A stretch of DNA of 64,000 nt from Sphingobacteriia bacterium. GTDB taxonomy: Bacteria > Bacteroidota > Bacteroidia > Bacteroidales > UBA7960. The stretch covers positions 54,099 through 118,098 of the forward strand of contig JAABRR010000016.1 of the NCBI GenBank assembly GCA_011390785.1, written 5' to 3'. The notes beneath the pieces were generated by a model. It was not told the DNA's origin. It made no database searches and worked only from the letters and a program-made list of their open reading frames with translations. Below, in pieces: positions 43,204 to 52,219 of this stretch (position 1 is its first letter; each line of letters opens with the position of its first letter). The translations under genes and the position numbers were made by a program.

Positions 43204-44061
43204 TTAATATAAAGTAGCATCCCCTATTATGATTAGCATAACAAATAGGAAATAGGTATTCATAATTATAAAAGCCCGGTTTACGTGTTTGGGGTTTTTG
43301 AAACCCGGCCAGAATGAAGACAATATGATTAGTACAATAGATATTATTATAATTAGAGCAGAAAATAAATCAGATCGGATAATTTTAAATACCGCCAGCA
43401 TTATTGCAGTAGCTGCAGTAGCTGCGGTCCAGGTAAAGGTTAACCTCGAAATTTGGGTATTACTAAACAGATTGGTTATAGATGGAAACCCAGCCCGGTG
43501 GTAGTCTTTGCCGTGTTTCAATAAAATAAGCCAGAAGTGGGGTATCTGGCCCACAAAAAAAAAGGTTGAAAGAAATATAATCTTTTGATCTGTTAAATCG
43601 CCCCCTGCTGCTGTCCAGCCAATTAGTGGAGGTAAAGCACCAACAAAAGCACCTGGAATTATAGCCCATGGAGTAATTCTTTTCATAGGTGTGTAAACCA
43701 GGTTGTACCAAACAAGTGTAATAACTGCCAGTATTGCTGCCGGCAGTGTAGTGAATATCAATAGGGTAAGAAAACCGGAAAGGGAAAGAAAAATAGCCCA
43801 TGAAACAGCATTCAAGCTACTGATTTTACCGGCGGGTAAAGGCCTGTTATGGGTTCTTTCCATTGCACTGTCAAAGCGCTTTTCCTGTATTTGATTTAGT
43901 GCAGATGAGCCGGCGGCAATAAAAAGAACTCCCAAATAGGTGAAAATCCATTCACTTAAAAACGTTTTAGACATTAATAAGTAGCCGGTAAGCGCTGAAA
44001 ATCCAACAGATAGGGTAATTATGGGTTTTGTAAGCGCTATATAGGGTTTAAGGCCTTTCAA
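43204..44061 (-). CDS. ctaB: Protoheme IX farnesyltransferase (heme O synthase)
   Basis: 285-residue polytopic UbiA-family prenyltransferase. It adds a farnesyl group to protoheme for the oxidase. Visible: YIALTKPIITLSVG at the start, the first Asp-rich motif in NQIQEKRFDSAMERTHNRPLP, VYTPMKRITPWAIIPGAFVGALPPLIGW (quoted as a landmark region about 125-150), and multiple TM helices. The start is a TTG at 44061, 33 bases after coxB ends; no ATG is upstream in frame. Its place directly after the oxidase subunits supports the heme O/A role. No ctaA (heme A synthase) is in the cluster. Confidence 0.92.
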   Translation of the reverse strand: MKGLKPYIALTKPIITLSVGFSALTGYLLMSKTFLSEWIFTYLGVLFIAAGSSALNQIQEKRFDSAMERTHNRPLPAGKISSLNAVSWAIFLSLSGFLTLLIFTTLPAAILAVITLVWYNLVYTPMKRITPWAIIPGAFVGALPPLIGWTAAGGDLTDQKIIFLSTFFFVGQIPHFWLILLKHGKDYHRAGFPSITNLFSNTQISRLTFTWTAATAATAIMLAVFKIIRSDLFSALIIIISIVLIILSSFWPGFKNPKHVNRAFIIMNTYFLFVMLIIIGDATLY

Positions 44062-44094
44062 CGTTAATAATTAAAATCAGCGTTATTACTAGTT

Positions 44095-45036
44095 TTAGGG
44101 GGCCAGTGTTTTAAGAAATTCAATAATCATTTCAATATCCTGATCAGATAATTCCCCTTCATAAGAAAGCATTTGACCGGGTCTGTAACCTTCATGGATA
44201 TCATAATCAGGCTCATATATTGAACGTATAACGTACTCATCATCATAGGTAACCTGGCGGGATTGACCATCTGTAACTACATTTACCATAGTTCCCCATG
44301 CATCTTTATAAGTAGGACCAACGAGGTCTCTTCCATCTAATGAATGACAGGCAATGCATCCCTTTGATTGTAATAACTGCCTTCCCAACAGGGCCATATT
44401 GGCACCTTCCGGAGCCACAGCTGCAACAGCCGTTGTATCCTCGTACCAGATTTTAAACTCTTCCTTTTCCATTACCACAACTTCGCTTAGCATATAGGAG
44501 TGTTGCAAACCGCAATACTCTGTGCAGAAAAGGTTATATGTACCTGTTTTGGTTGCTTCGAACCAGGTTCTGTTATTTGTCAGGCCAGGTACCATATCTT
44601 CTTTAACTCTGAAAGCCGGAATATAAAATGAGTGAAGAACATCAAGGGCATTTAGTCTTATAATAACAGCTGAATCAACAGGAACATAAAGCTTATCGCT
44701 TGTACGGCCATTTTCGTATTGAAATGAAAAACTCCACATACGGGCATTGGCAGTTACCTTTAAACCTTCTTCAGGTGGCCTTTTCATGGGTATCCAACCA
44801 ACATAACCGTAATAAAACATTCCCAAAACAAGGAATATGGGGATTATCGTCCAGGTTAATTCTAGTGAAATACTATCTTTAATCTGGGTTGCCTTCGGAT
44901 TTCTTTTGTTGTTATAACGCCATATAAAGTAGATTATAAGGCCTGTTATCGCAATAAGGAAAAAGAAAGAAAAGGCTAAAATTAAAATGAAAGCATTGTC
45001 AACGCCTTCTACAAAAGTTGAAGCTCCTAAGATCAT
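44095..45036 (-). CDS. coxB: Cytochrome c oxidase subunit II with fused cytochrome c (caa3 type)
   Basis: 313 residues. Two N-terminal TM helices (about 14-38 and 58-80) lead into the periplasmic cupredoxin domain with a complete CuA site: His135 and the CTEYCGLQHSYM block giving Cys171, Glu173, Cys175, His179 and Met182. A class I cytochrome c domain is fused at the C-terminus, with CIACH at 227-231 and a candidate Met ligand in RPGQMLSYEGEL. This is the caa3 arrangement, in which electrons enter through the fused heme. It lies 9 bases after the subunit IV gene. Confidence 0.95.
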   Translation of the reverse strand: MILGASTFVEGVDNAFILILAFSFFFLIAITGLIIYFIWRYNNKRNPKATQIKDSISLELTWTIIPIFLVLGMFYYGYVGWIPMKRPPEEGLKVTANARMWSFSFQYENGRTSDKLYVPVDSAVIIRLNALDVLHSFYIPAFRVKEDMVPGLTNNRTWFEATKTGTYNLFCTEYCGLQHSYMLSEVVVMEKEEFKIWYEDTTAVAAVAPEGANMALLGRQLLQSKGCIACHSLDGRDLVGPTYKDAWGTMVNVVTDGQSRQVTYDDEYVIRSIYEPDYDIHEGYRPGQMLSYEGELSDQDIEMIIEFLKTLAP

Positions 45037-45045
45037 ATCGTATAT

Positions 45046-45330
45046 TTATCTGTATGAGTAATCAAAAAAGGTAACGTAAAGTACCAGTAAAAAAATAACC
45101 AGCACCAGGGCTGTAAAAATTGCAAAGAGCTTATTGTCGAATTTAAGATGCATAAACCATGCAAGCACCACAGATGCTTTAGCTCCGGCAATTATCATAG
45201 CAACAAGGGTATTAAGGGGGCCCATTTCCACACGCGTAACGGCTACACTTATACCTGTTAGAATAATTAATGTAATCAAAACCACAAAATGGCTTGTATA
45301 GCTTGATATATGTTGTTTTTCCTGACTCAT
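45046..45330 (-). CDS. Cytochrome c oxidase subunit IV
   Basis: 94 residues with three TM helices (about 13-30, 37-58 and 68-90). HFVVLITLIILTGISVAVTRV followed by ASVVLAWFMHLKFDNKL, cut here as landmarks, is the pattern of the small COX4/CtaF-type subunit, with the conserved FMHLKF motif. It is a structural subunit of the caa3 oxidase in the inner membrane. It begins 12 bases after coxC ends. Confidence 0.9.
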   Translation of the reverse strand: MSQEKQHISSYTSHFVVLITLIILTGISVAVTRVEMGPLNTLVAMIIAGAKASVVLAWFMHLKFDNKLFAIFTALVLVIFLLVLYVTFFDYSYR

Positions 45331-45342
45331 GTCTTAATGTTT

Positions 45343-45963
45343 TTAATGTATTAGGTAGAACAATGGGAATAAGAAAATCCAGATTAAATCTACAAGGTGC
45401 CAATACAGGCCTACATTTTCCAGCCAGACATAATCTGTCTTATTGATTTTATTTACCATTATCTGCCGGTAAACAAAAACAAATAAACCTATTCCTATTA
45501 GAATGTGAAGGGCATGTATGCCAGACATTACGTAATACAAACCAAAAAATAAAGTGGTGCCATGACCGAGTTCCAAGAGGTTTTCAGAGTTGGGATACAA
45601 ACCATAATCAATTTTTGCACCCCATTCAAACCATTTGTTAATTAGGAAGACTACTGCAATAAAAAGTGTTGTTCCCAGTAATATCAAAGCCTTGGTTTTC
45701 TCTCCTTTCTGCATGGCTGTAATAGACATAGCAACAGTAGCAGAACTAATTAAAAGAATAACCGTATTTAGGGTTCCCAGAAAAACATCGAGTTCTTCAC
45801 CACCCAGTTGGAAAGCCACGGGGTTTTTGTAACGGTAAACAGCATAAATAAGGAAGAGCATTCCAAATAAAAGTAATTCTGTGAAAATAAACAACCACAT
45901 GCCGAGCTTATCGCCTTCATCATCCCGGTGAACGTGTGCAGTATGTTCTGTAATTTTTTCCAT
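45343..45963 (-). CDS. coxC: Cytochrome c oxidase subunit III
   Basis: 206 residues with five TM helices, matching the short CtaE/CoxC type. Landmarks: LGMWLFIFTELLLFGMLF at the start, VILLISSATVAMSI, HALHILIGIGLFVFVY and the C-terminal VGLYWHLVDLIWIFLFPLFYL. It stabilises subunit I in the oxidase complex. It begins 10 bases after coxA ends, so translation is tightly linked. Confidence 0.94.
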   Translation of the reverse strand: MEKITEHTAHVHRDDEGDKLGMWLFIFTELLLFGMLFLIYAVYRYKNPVAFQLGGEELDVFLGTLNTVILLISSATVAMSITAMQKGEKTKALILLGTTLFIAVVFLINKWFEWGAKIDYGLYPNSENLLELGHGTTLFFGLYYVMSGIHALHILIGIGLFVFVYRQIMVNKINKTDYVWLENVGLYWHLVDLIWIFLFPLFYLIH

Positions 45964-45973
45964 AGGGGGTTTC

Positions 45974-47584
45974 TTATTTGTATTCGTAAGGTTGTTCTGT
46001 TACTGTAGGTTCTGTTTCCCAGTTTTCAAGGGTAGGAGGGGTGTCTGTTTGCCACTCCAGAGTTCTGCCACCCCATGGATTTTTTTCAGTTACCTTTTCA
46101 CCGTGACGCGATGACCGTATCAGATTCACAAAAACGATTAGGATACCAGCTATCATAGCAATGGCTCCCAGCGATGAAATGATATTTCCGCCATGAAACT
46201 CGGGGAGGTAATCATAATATCGGCGGGGCATGCCTAAAATGCCCAGATAAAACATTGGGAGATATAATGTTAAGAAGCCGGAAAAGAATATTACCCAACC
46301 AGTATTTGCCCAGGTTCTGTCATACATTCTTCCAAACATTTTCGGAAACCAATAGTGAAGGGCAGCCATGAAAGAAAATCCTGTTCCTCCAAAAACAATA
46401 AAGTGAAAGTGGGCTACAACAAAGTGTGTGTCATGCACATGTACGTTAGTTGCCAATGATCCCAAAACAAGGCCGGTTAATCCACCAATCATAAAAACGA
46501 AAATAAATGAAACTGCCCAATAAAAAGGTGTTTGCAAATTTAAAGACCCTTTATACATGGTAGAAACCCAGTTAAACACCTTTATGGCTGATGGGATAGC
46601 CACCAGGAAGGTAAGAAAACTAAAGGCATACAATGCTCTTCCGCTCATACCCGATGTAAACATATGGTGTCCCCAAACGAAATATCCAACAAAGGCAATA
46701 GCCAGTGATGACAGAACTATGGCTTTATATCCGTAAATTCTTTTTCTTGAGAAAACGGGTAAAATTTCACTGATAACACCCATTCCAGGCAAAATCATGA
46801 TATATACTGCGGGGTGCGAATAAATCCAGAAAAGGTGTTGATACAGAATGGGGTCTCCACCCATCGCAGGATTAAAAATCCCAACCCCCATAACACGTTC
46901 CATAACTGTAAGGAGCAGTGTAATTCCAATAACTGGGGTAGCAAGAACCTGAATCCATGCAGTGGCGTATAAAGTCCAGGGGAATAAAGGCATTTTAAAC
47001 CAGGTCATACCGGGGCAACGCATACGGTGCATGGTAACAATAAAATTAATTCCGGTAAGAATAGATGAAAAGCCCAATATAAACGCGCCAAATAAAGCGG
47101 GCAAAATATTTACAGGTGTTCTGAAACTATAGGGGGCATAGAAAGTCCATCCTGTATCAGGCCATCCACCAATAAATTGTGATGAAAGTACAGTTAGAAT
47201 ACCAATTACATAAACCCACCAGGATAAAAGATTCAACCTTGGAAATGCTACATCTTTGGCACCGATCATTAGTGGCAAAAAGAAATTTCCAAAAACGGCG
47301 GGTAATCCGGGTACCACAATAATGAAAATCATGATGATACCGTGCACTGTAAACATAGCATTGTAAGTTTGTGGGCCCATAATGGTCATTCCTGGAGCAA
47401 TTAACTCCAGTTTCATGAGTAGCCCCAGAATGGCAGCGGTAGAAAAGAACACCAGCATAGTGTAAAGGTATAACAGCCCAACCCGCTTGTGGTCGGTGCT
47501 TAAAATCCAACCCAGTAGCCCTTTGTATTTTCCCTGGTATTTAAGGAAACTGACGTGTTGATTTGTAGTATTTGTTTCAGACAT
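45974..47584 (-). CDS. coxA: Cytochrome c oxidase subunit I
   Basis: 536-residue catalytic subunit with 12 TM helices, carrying heme a and the heme a3-CuB centre. Visible: FTVHGIIMIFI (low-spin heme His), FWIYSHPAVYIMILPGMG (CuB His-Tyr region), FVGYFVWGHHMFTSGM (the two CuB His), and THFVVAHFHFIVFGG (a3 and a His ligands). YSHPAVYI keeps the His and Tyr of the crosslink, so this is a standard A-type oxidase. It follows the SCO1 gene and leads subunits III, IV and II. Confidence 0.97.
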   Translation of the reverse strand: MSETNTTNQHVSFLKYQGKYKGLLGWILSTDHKRVGLLYLYTMLVFFSTAAILGLLMKLELIAPGMTIMGPQTYNAMFTVHGIIMIFIIVVPGLPAVFGNFFLPLMIGAKDVAFPRLNLLSWWVYVIGILTVLSSQFIGGWPDTGWTFYAPYSFRTPVNILPALFGAFILGFSSILTGINFIVTMHRMRCPGMTWFKMPLFPWTLYATAWIQVLATPVIGITLLLTVMERVMGVGIFNPAMGGDPILYQHLFWIYSHPAVYIMILPGMGVISEILPVFSRKRIYGYKAIVLSSLAIAFVGYFVWGHHMFTSGMSGRALYAFSFLTFLVAIPSAIKVFNWVSTMYKGSLNLQTPFYWAVSFIFVFMIGGLTGLVLGSLATNVHVHDTHFVVAHFHFIVFGGTGFSFMAALHYWFPKMFGRMYDRTWANTGWVIFFSGFLTLYLPMFYLGILGMPRRYYDYLPEFHGGNIISSLGAIAMIAGILIVFVNLIRSSRHGEKVTEKNPWGGRTLEWQTDTPPTLENWETEPTVTEQPYEYK

Positions 47585-47604
47585 ATTGAAAAATTGAAAG
47601 TAAA

Positions 47605-48387
47605 TTAATTCTGTACCTTTTGTTTTTTGGGTTTCAGGACCAGAAAAAGAAAGATGGTTAATGCAAAAAATATTATAATTGTGCCCGCTACTTTGGTAAC
47701 ATTAAAAACATATGCCTGACCTTGCGGATCATAAGAGTAGCAATATGAAAGGACTCTGCTCATTGATGGGCCCGATTTTCCCTGTGCGGTTTCCACAACA
47801 GCCAGTTTTAAATCCATGGGAAGGAAGTATGTACCATGAAGATATCTTGTGATTTTTCCTTCATCGCTCACAAAAATCATGGCTGATGTATGCACGAAAT
47901 CAAGACCCTGACGTTTGTAATTAAAACCAACAGCTTCAGTAAGTTTACGCGAATTCAGGCTATCGGTGGTAAAAAAGCGGTACCCATTAGGGTCGAAATC
48001 TTTCTTTACCAGCATATGGTAGCTGTTCTGATTGGCCAGCGACAACATGGGGCCCTCGGTGGGGTCGAAACTAATATTAAGTATCTGGTAATCCTTACCA
48101 ATTTCAAGGCTGCTGTTTTGAACAACTTCAGCAACAGATGTCATAAAAGGACTGCAAATGCCGGGGCATCTGTAATAAACGATAGCGATAACTGTAGGCT
48201 TGTCGAGTAGGGCAGATAAATACTCTCTTTCACCGTTGGTATTGATGATTACGATATCATCGGGTAAGTATTCATCCAGTTTTTCGGTGATTCCTATTTC
48301 CGGATCAAGCTGAAGTTGCGAATCTGCCTGAGAAAAAGTAGAAAAGCTTAAAGCGAAAAAAGAAAACAGGATTATAAAGATTTTCAT
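47605..48387 (-). CDS. SCO1/SenC copper chaperone
   Basis: 260 residues with a signal peptide (FIILFSFFALSFSTFSQ) and a C-terminal TM helix (GTIIIFFALTIFLFLVLKP). The thioredoxin-like domain has the copper site YYRCPGICSPFMTSV with Cys74 and Cys78, plus His166 in DFVHTSAMIFV. SCO proteins deliver copper to, or reduce, the CuA site of oxidase subunit II, which fits its place between ActF and coxA. The C-terminal rather than N-terminal membrane anchor is a variation seen in this phylum's ACIII-linked SCO genes. Confidence 0.92.
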   Translation of the reverse strand: MKIFIILFSFFALSFSTFSQADSQLQLDPEIGITEKLDEYLPDDIVIINTNGEREYLSALLDKPTVIAIVYYRCPGICSPFMTSVAEVVQNSSLEIGKDYQILNISFDPTEGPMLSLANQNSYHMLVKKDFDPNGYRFFTTDSLNSRKLTEAVGFNYKRQGLDFVHTSAMIFVSDEGKITRYLHGTYFLPMDLKLAVVETAQGKSGPSMSRVLSYCYSYDPQGQAYVFNVTKVAGTIIIFFALTIFLFLVLKPKKQKVQN

Positions 48388-48434
48388 TGTTAGGGTTTAA
48401 TTGATTTTATTGTAATAAGTAAATTATTAAATTT

Positions 48435-49595
48435 TTAAATGTGATGATGTAAACTTTCTTCAAGATAGGGATGATTTTTGGGTATTAGTGGTACTTTGCT
48501 TAATGCAAAGAAAACTATACCCATAAACAAACCGGCATAACCAAGAAATATTCCCAGCTCAGTGAAACCAAATATCATGGGGCCATAGGCTCCTGGCATA
48601 ATCTGCATGTAAATATTTAACCACAATCCAATTAATAGCATGATTGAAATGGTTAAAAGCACTTTGGGTTTTTTCCCAACATCATCACTCATCATTACTA
48701 TGAAAGGAATTACAAAATTAAGAAACAATTCTGCATAAAAGATAATTTGCCATTCGCCCAGAAACCTGGGTTGATAATAAACGGTAAGTTCCGGAATGTT
48801 GGCATACCAGATAATCAGAAACTGCATAAACCAAAGGTAGCCCCAAACAATGCTAAAGCGGAAAAGATACCTGCCCAGATCATGAAAATGGGCCTCTTTT
48901 ATCTCTTTTAAATATCCCTGCGACCTGACGAACAGAATAACCAGGATAATAGCCGCGGTGCCGTAATACATACTGTAAATCATATTTCTGAAACCAAACA
49001 TGGTGCTATACCAGTGCGAATCTATGGTCATGATCCAGTCTTTCGATGCAAAGGAAAAGAAAATAGCTCCAACGAAAATATAAACCTGTGCATAATAACG
49101 GCTTCTCTCGTAGTATTTTAAGTCACTGTTTTTATCCTGAAGTTTGGCGTATTTTCTAAGCATAAAACCAACGCTGAGAAACAAAACAAAGTAAACCACC
49201 ATTCTGATCATAAAGAAAGGTACATTCAGGAAGGGAGATTTATGGGCGATTAACTTATCGGTTTCAGTAATGCCGTGATGAGCCCATTCGTAAACCTGGG
49301 GTAGCCCGAAGAACATTAGCAACATTAAAACAGCACCCACCGGAAGAAATCCGCCGAGAGCCTGTGGTACACGTTGCAAAACAGCCGACCAGCCCGAATT
49401 GGTTATAAATTGAAGGCTGTAAAACAATAGTGCCCCCATTGACAAACTAATAAAGTAATAGTTATTCAACAGTATGTTGGCCCATGTGCGTTTTTCGTCG
49501 GTCAAAAAACCTGTAATTACAGCAGCAATACCTATAAGTATCAGTACTGAAAAAACAATATTCATGCTTCTTTTTGGGGTGTAGGTATTTTCCAT
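48435..49595 (-). CDS. actF: Alternative complex III subunit ActF
   Basis: 386-residue polytopic membrane protein with about ten TM helices, related to the NrfD-like subunit but shorter. Landmarks: MNIVFSVLILIGIAAVITGFL at the start, APFLNV-like HKSPFLNVPFFMIR, SKDWIMTIDSHWYSTMFG, and LYRFSIVWGYLWFMQFLIIWY-type segment (in part). In ACIII, ActF with ActC forms the quinol-oxidising membrane half. It follows ActE with 4 bases between, and precedes SCO1. Confidence 0.92.
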   Translation of the reverse strand: MENTYTPKRSMNIVFSVLILIGIAAVITGFLTDEKRTWANILLNNYYFISLSMGALLFYSLQFITNSGWSAVLQRVPQALGGFLPVGAVLMLLMFFGLPQVYEWAHHGITETDKLIAHKSPFLNVPFFMIRMVVYFVLFLSVGFMLRKYAKLQDKNSDLKYYERSRYYAQVYIFVGAIFFSFASKDWIMTIDSHWYSTMFGFRNMIYSMYYGTAAIILVILFVRSQGYLKEIKEAHFHDLGRYLFRFSIVWGYLWFMQFLIIWYANIPELTVYYQPRFLGEWQIIFYAELFLNFVIPFIVMMSDDVGKKPKVLLTISIMLLIGLWLNIYMQIMPGAYGPMIFGFTELGIFLGYAGLFMGIVFFALSKVPLIPKNHPYLEESLHHHI

Positions 49596-49599
49596 TGTA

Positions 49600-50196
49600 T
49601 TAGTTCTTTTCCTGAATAATTTGTTCTACAAAGGCAACAATTTTCCAACGCTGTTCGGGGGTAATAAGAGAAGCATGTGCTCCCATAACACCCCAACCGG
49701 CAGATATTACGTGAAAGGTTTCTCCGGTAGGTTGCGCAACTATTCGCTCCTCCAGCAAACTGGTGGGAGGTATCACATATTTCCCGCTGGTGTGCAGAAT
49801 TCCTTTGCCATCACCTTTTTCGCCATGGCATTGCAGGCAAAAAATACGATAGAGCTCTTTCCCCTCTTCCAGGGTCTTTTCATTTATTTCCAGGGGGTTG
49901 AACAATTGTAATCCGGCCAGCTCTCTGCCTTCAAAATCTGCGGTATAGGGATATGGCTGACGATGACGCGGTACAGTGCCTTCAACGGGTTTACGCATGG
50001 TTCGACCGTCTTCCATGGCTGGATTTTCTGACCATGTTTTGTAATCGTATCCGTGGGCCATATCAGGGAAGTATTCTACGCCTTTGTCTTCCCGGGTTCT
50101 GTCGCAGGAAGCAATAAATAACAGCACAACTATTGCCAGATTGAGCTTTAAAAGCAAACTCCCGGTATTTTTTAAATTATACATATTCAATAACAT
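49600..50196 (-). CDS. actE: Alternative complex III subunit ActE (monoheme cytochrome c lipoprotein)
   Basis: 198 residues. A lipoprotein signal ends at LLFIASC (Cys31). The cytochrome c domain shows FCLQCHGEKGDGKG with heme Cys120, Cys123 and His124, and a likely Met ligand in WGVMGAH. Upstream, YFPDMAHGYDYKTW and TVPRHRQPYPY are typical of ActE. It accepts electrons from ActA and passes them toward the oxidase. The ATG at 50196 and a second one at 50184 are both possible starts. Confidence 0.93.
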   Translation of the reverse strand: MLLNMYNLKNTGSLLLKLNLAIVVLLFIASCDRTREDKGVEYFPDMAHGYDYKTWSENPAMEDGRTMRKPVEGTVPRHRQPYPYTADFEGRELAGLQLFNPLEINEKTLEEGKELYRIFCLQCHGEKGDGKGILHTSGKYVIPPTSLLEERIVAQPTGETFHVISAGWGVMGAHASLITPEQRWKIVAFVEQIIQEKN

Positions 50197-50203
50197 TGGG
50201 TTG

Positions 50204-50710
50204 TTAAATTTCTTTTTCAGTTACTTCATCTGCACCATCTTCTTGCAACCATACTTTTATTTCTTCCGGATTATAGTTCTGATCCAAAACCAGGAAGAAA
50301 GCATCGTCGGTTACCGATTCATCCATAATGTCTGCTGGTTTGCCTGGAAAAATCAGGCTTCTTCCATGAAAAGTAAGGGTTGATAAGATGGTGGTAAGTA
50401 ATATGGTGATCAAAAACAAAAGCACTACCATAGGTGGAAAACTGAAAATGGGTTTTCCTCCGTACGAAATCGGATAGTCAATTACAGTTGTATAATACAA
50501 AAAGGCAAACATGAGAATAATGGCTGTTATTCCATACAAAATAGCCATATAGGGCAAACGCGACTCCCTGGTTACCTTTTTGAGTATATCATGGGTAGCA
50601 AAAGGGCCATATACATCAAGTATATTAACTTTTTTGTCGTTTAAACGGGTTAAGGCCTTCGAAAGCTTTTCTTCGTCTGTAAATTTAGCAACTATATTTT
50701 TTGAAGCCAT
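50204..50710 (-). CDS. actD: Alternative complex III subunit ActD (DUF3341)
   Basis: 168 residues. The N-terminus has the DUF3341 pattern: MASKNIVAKFTDEEKLSKAL, VNILDVYGPFATHDI. Two TM helices follow (MAILYGITAIILMFAFLYYT and FPPMVVLLFLITILLTTIL), with an acidic tail ending FFLVLDQNYNPEEIKVWL. ActD is a structural membrane subunit of ACIII. It starts 80 bases after ActC ends and leads into ActE with 7 bases between. Confidence 0.93.
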   Translation of the reverse strand: MASKNIVAKFTDEEKLSKALTRLNDKKVNILDVYGPFATHDILKKVTRESRLPYMAILYGITAIILMFAFLYYTTVIDYPISYGGKPIFSFPPMVVLLFLITILLTTILSTLTFHGRSLIFPGKPADIMDESVTDDAFFLVLDQNYNPEEIKVWLQEDGADEVTEKEI

Positions 50711-50790
50711 ATCAATTAATTTTTATCTGGTATATTTTTGTTGATTTACCGGGTTTCTGAACAATAAATACTTAACCCTTTAAATCGTTG

Positions 50791-52137
50791 TCAGTTTCCA
50801 CCCTTTTTATTGGCTTTAACTTCATTAATGGCAATAATGGGGATGTATCTGATAAATAGTAACATTCCGCTAATAAAGATTCCAAAAGTACCTGCAAAAA
50901 TACCTATATCTACCAGTGTGGGGGTATAACCTGTCCAGCTTGATGGTAAAAAGTCTTCAGCCAGTGAAGAAATCAGGATAATGTATCTTTCAAACCACAT
51001 ACCTATATTAATAATTATTGAGACTATGAAAAGTATGATGATATTCTTTCGTGCTTTTTTGAACCAGAATACCTGTGGTGCTAATGCATTGCAGAATACC
51101 ATTGTCCAGAAAGCCAGTGAAAAGTTACCGGTTGCCCTGGCATTAAGGAAGGTGTACATTTCGTAGTTCATGCCTGAATACCAGGCTATAAACATTTCAA
51201 TTACATAAGCTAAACCAATTACCAGACTACCAAATTTCAGTACATTGGCAATGGCATCAAGGTGTTTTTCGGTAATAAAGTCTGTAATCTTAAATACGTT
51301 GCGCATTAGTATCATTATGGTTAATACCATGGCAAACCCTGAGAAAATAGCACCAACAAAGAAGTAGGGTGGGAGTATGGTAGTGTGCCAGCCAGGCAAA
51401 ATAGATACCGCAAAGTCGAGTGCCACGATTGTATGTACTGAAATTACCAACGGAGCTGCCATCCCACCAAGTATTTTGGTCAAAGTTTCGTAACGTCTGT
51501 AGGTTATCATGGAACCATTCCATCCCATACTAAAGAAACCATAAAGTGTTTTGGATATTTTATTTTTTGCTCTGTCGCGCATGGTTGCCAAATCTGGTAT
51601 CATACCAAAATACCACAGGGTAATTGACATAAGCAGATAAGTACTGATGGCAAAAACGTCCCATAATAGCGGGGAGTTAAAGTTAACCCACAACAATCTG
51701 GTATTGGGATAAGGGAAAATGAAAAACACCAGCCATGGGCGGCCAAGGTGAAGAATGGGAAACAATCCGGCACACATTACAGCAAAAACTGTCATGGCTT
51801 CTGCTGTTCTGTTTATTGATGCTGCCCAGTGTTGTCTGAAAACCAGGAAAAAGATCGTAAAAGCTGTTCCTGCATGTCCGATACCAATCCACCAAACAAA
51901 ATTGATAATGTCCCAACCCCAGGCCACACTGTTGGTAAGGCCCCAGGTTCCCAGCCCTACGGTAAAGGACATGTAAAAGGCCCAACCGCCATATGCCAGT
52001 AATATGGTACCTATTGTCATTCCAATATACCACCAAACGGGAATTTTTGATTCGTTGGGTGCCAGCAATTCATTTGTAATTTCCTTGCTGGTTTTTTCGG
52101 CTCCAACCATGGGCCATCTTATGCTGCTTGTTATCAT
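50791..52137 (-). CDS. actC: Alternative complex III subunit ActC (NrfD-like)
   Basis: 448-residue membrane protein of the NrfD/PsrC family with about ten TM helices. Landmarks: WYIGMTIGTILLAYGGWAFY, NFVWWIGIGHAGTAFT with the quinol-site His-Asn region, HLGRPWLVFFIFPYPNTR, SVHTIVALDFAVSILPGWH, and MWFERYIILISSL. It binds menaquinol and, with ActF, forms the energy-coupling half of ACIII. It starts 82 bases after ActB ends. Confidence 0.94.
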   Translation of the reverse strand: MITSSIRWPMVGAEKTSKEITNELLAPNESKIPVWWYIGMTIGTILLAYGGWAFYMSFTVGLGTWGLTNSVAWGWDIINFVWWIGIGHAGTAFTIFFLVFRQHWAASINRTAEAMTVFAVMCAGLFPILHLGRPWLVFFIFPYPNTRLLWVNFNSPLLWDVFAISTYLLMSITLWYFGMIPDLATMRDRAKNKISKTLYGFFSMGWNGSMITYRRYETLTKILGGMAAPLVISVHTIVALDFAVSILPGWHTTILPPYFFVGAIFSGFAMVLTIMILMRNVFKITDFITEKHLDAIANVLKFGSLVIGLAYVIEMFIAWYSGMNYEMYTFLNARATGNFSLAFWTMVFCNALAPQVFWFKKARKNIIILFIVSIIINIGMWFERYIILISSLAEDFLPSSWTGYTPTLVDIGIFAGTFGIFISGMLLFIRYIPIIAINEVKANKKGGN

Positions 52138-52219
52138 TGTGATAAGGTTAGTTATCTGTATTTATTGCTTTTCTTAATTCTGCACTTTCTGCAGAGTAAA
52201 TTCTTTACCTTCAGGTTTA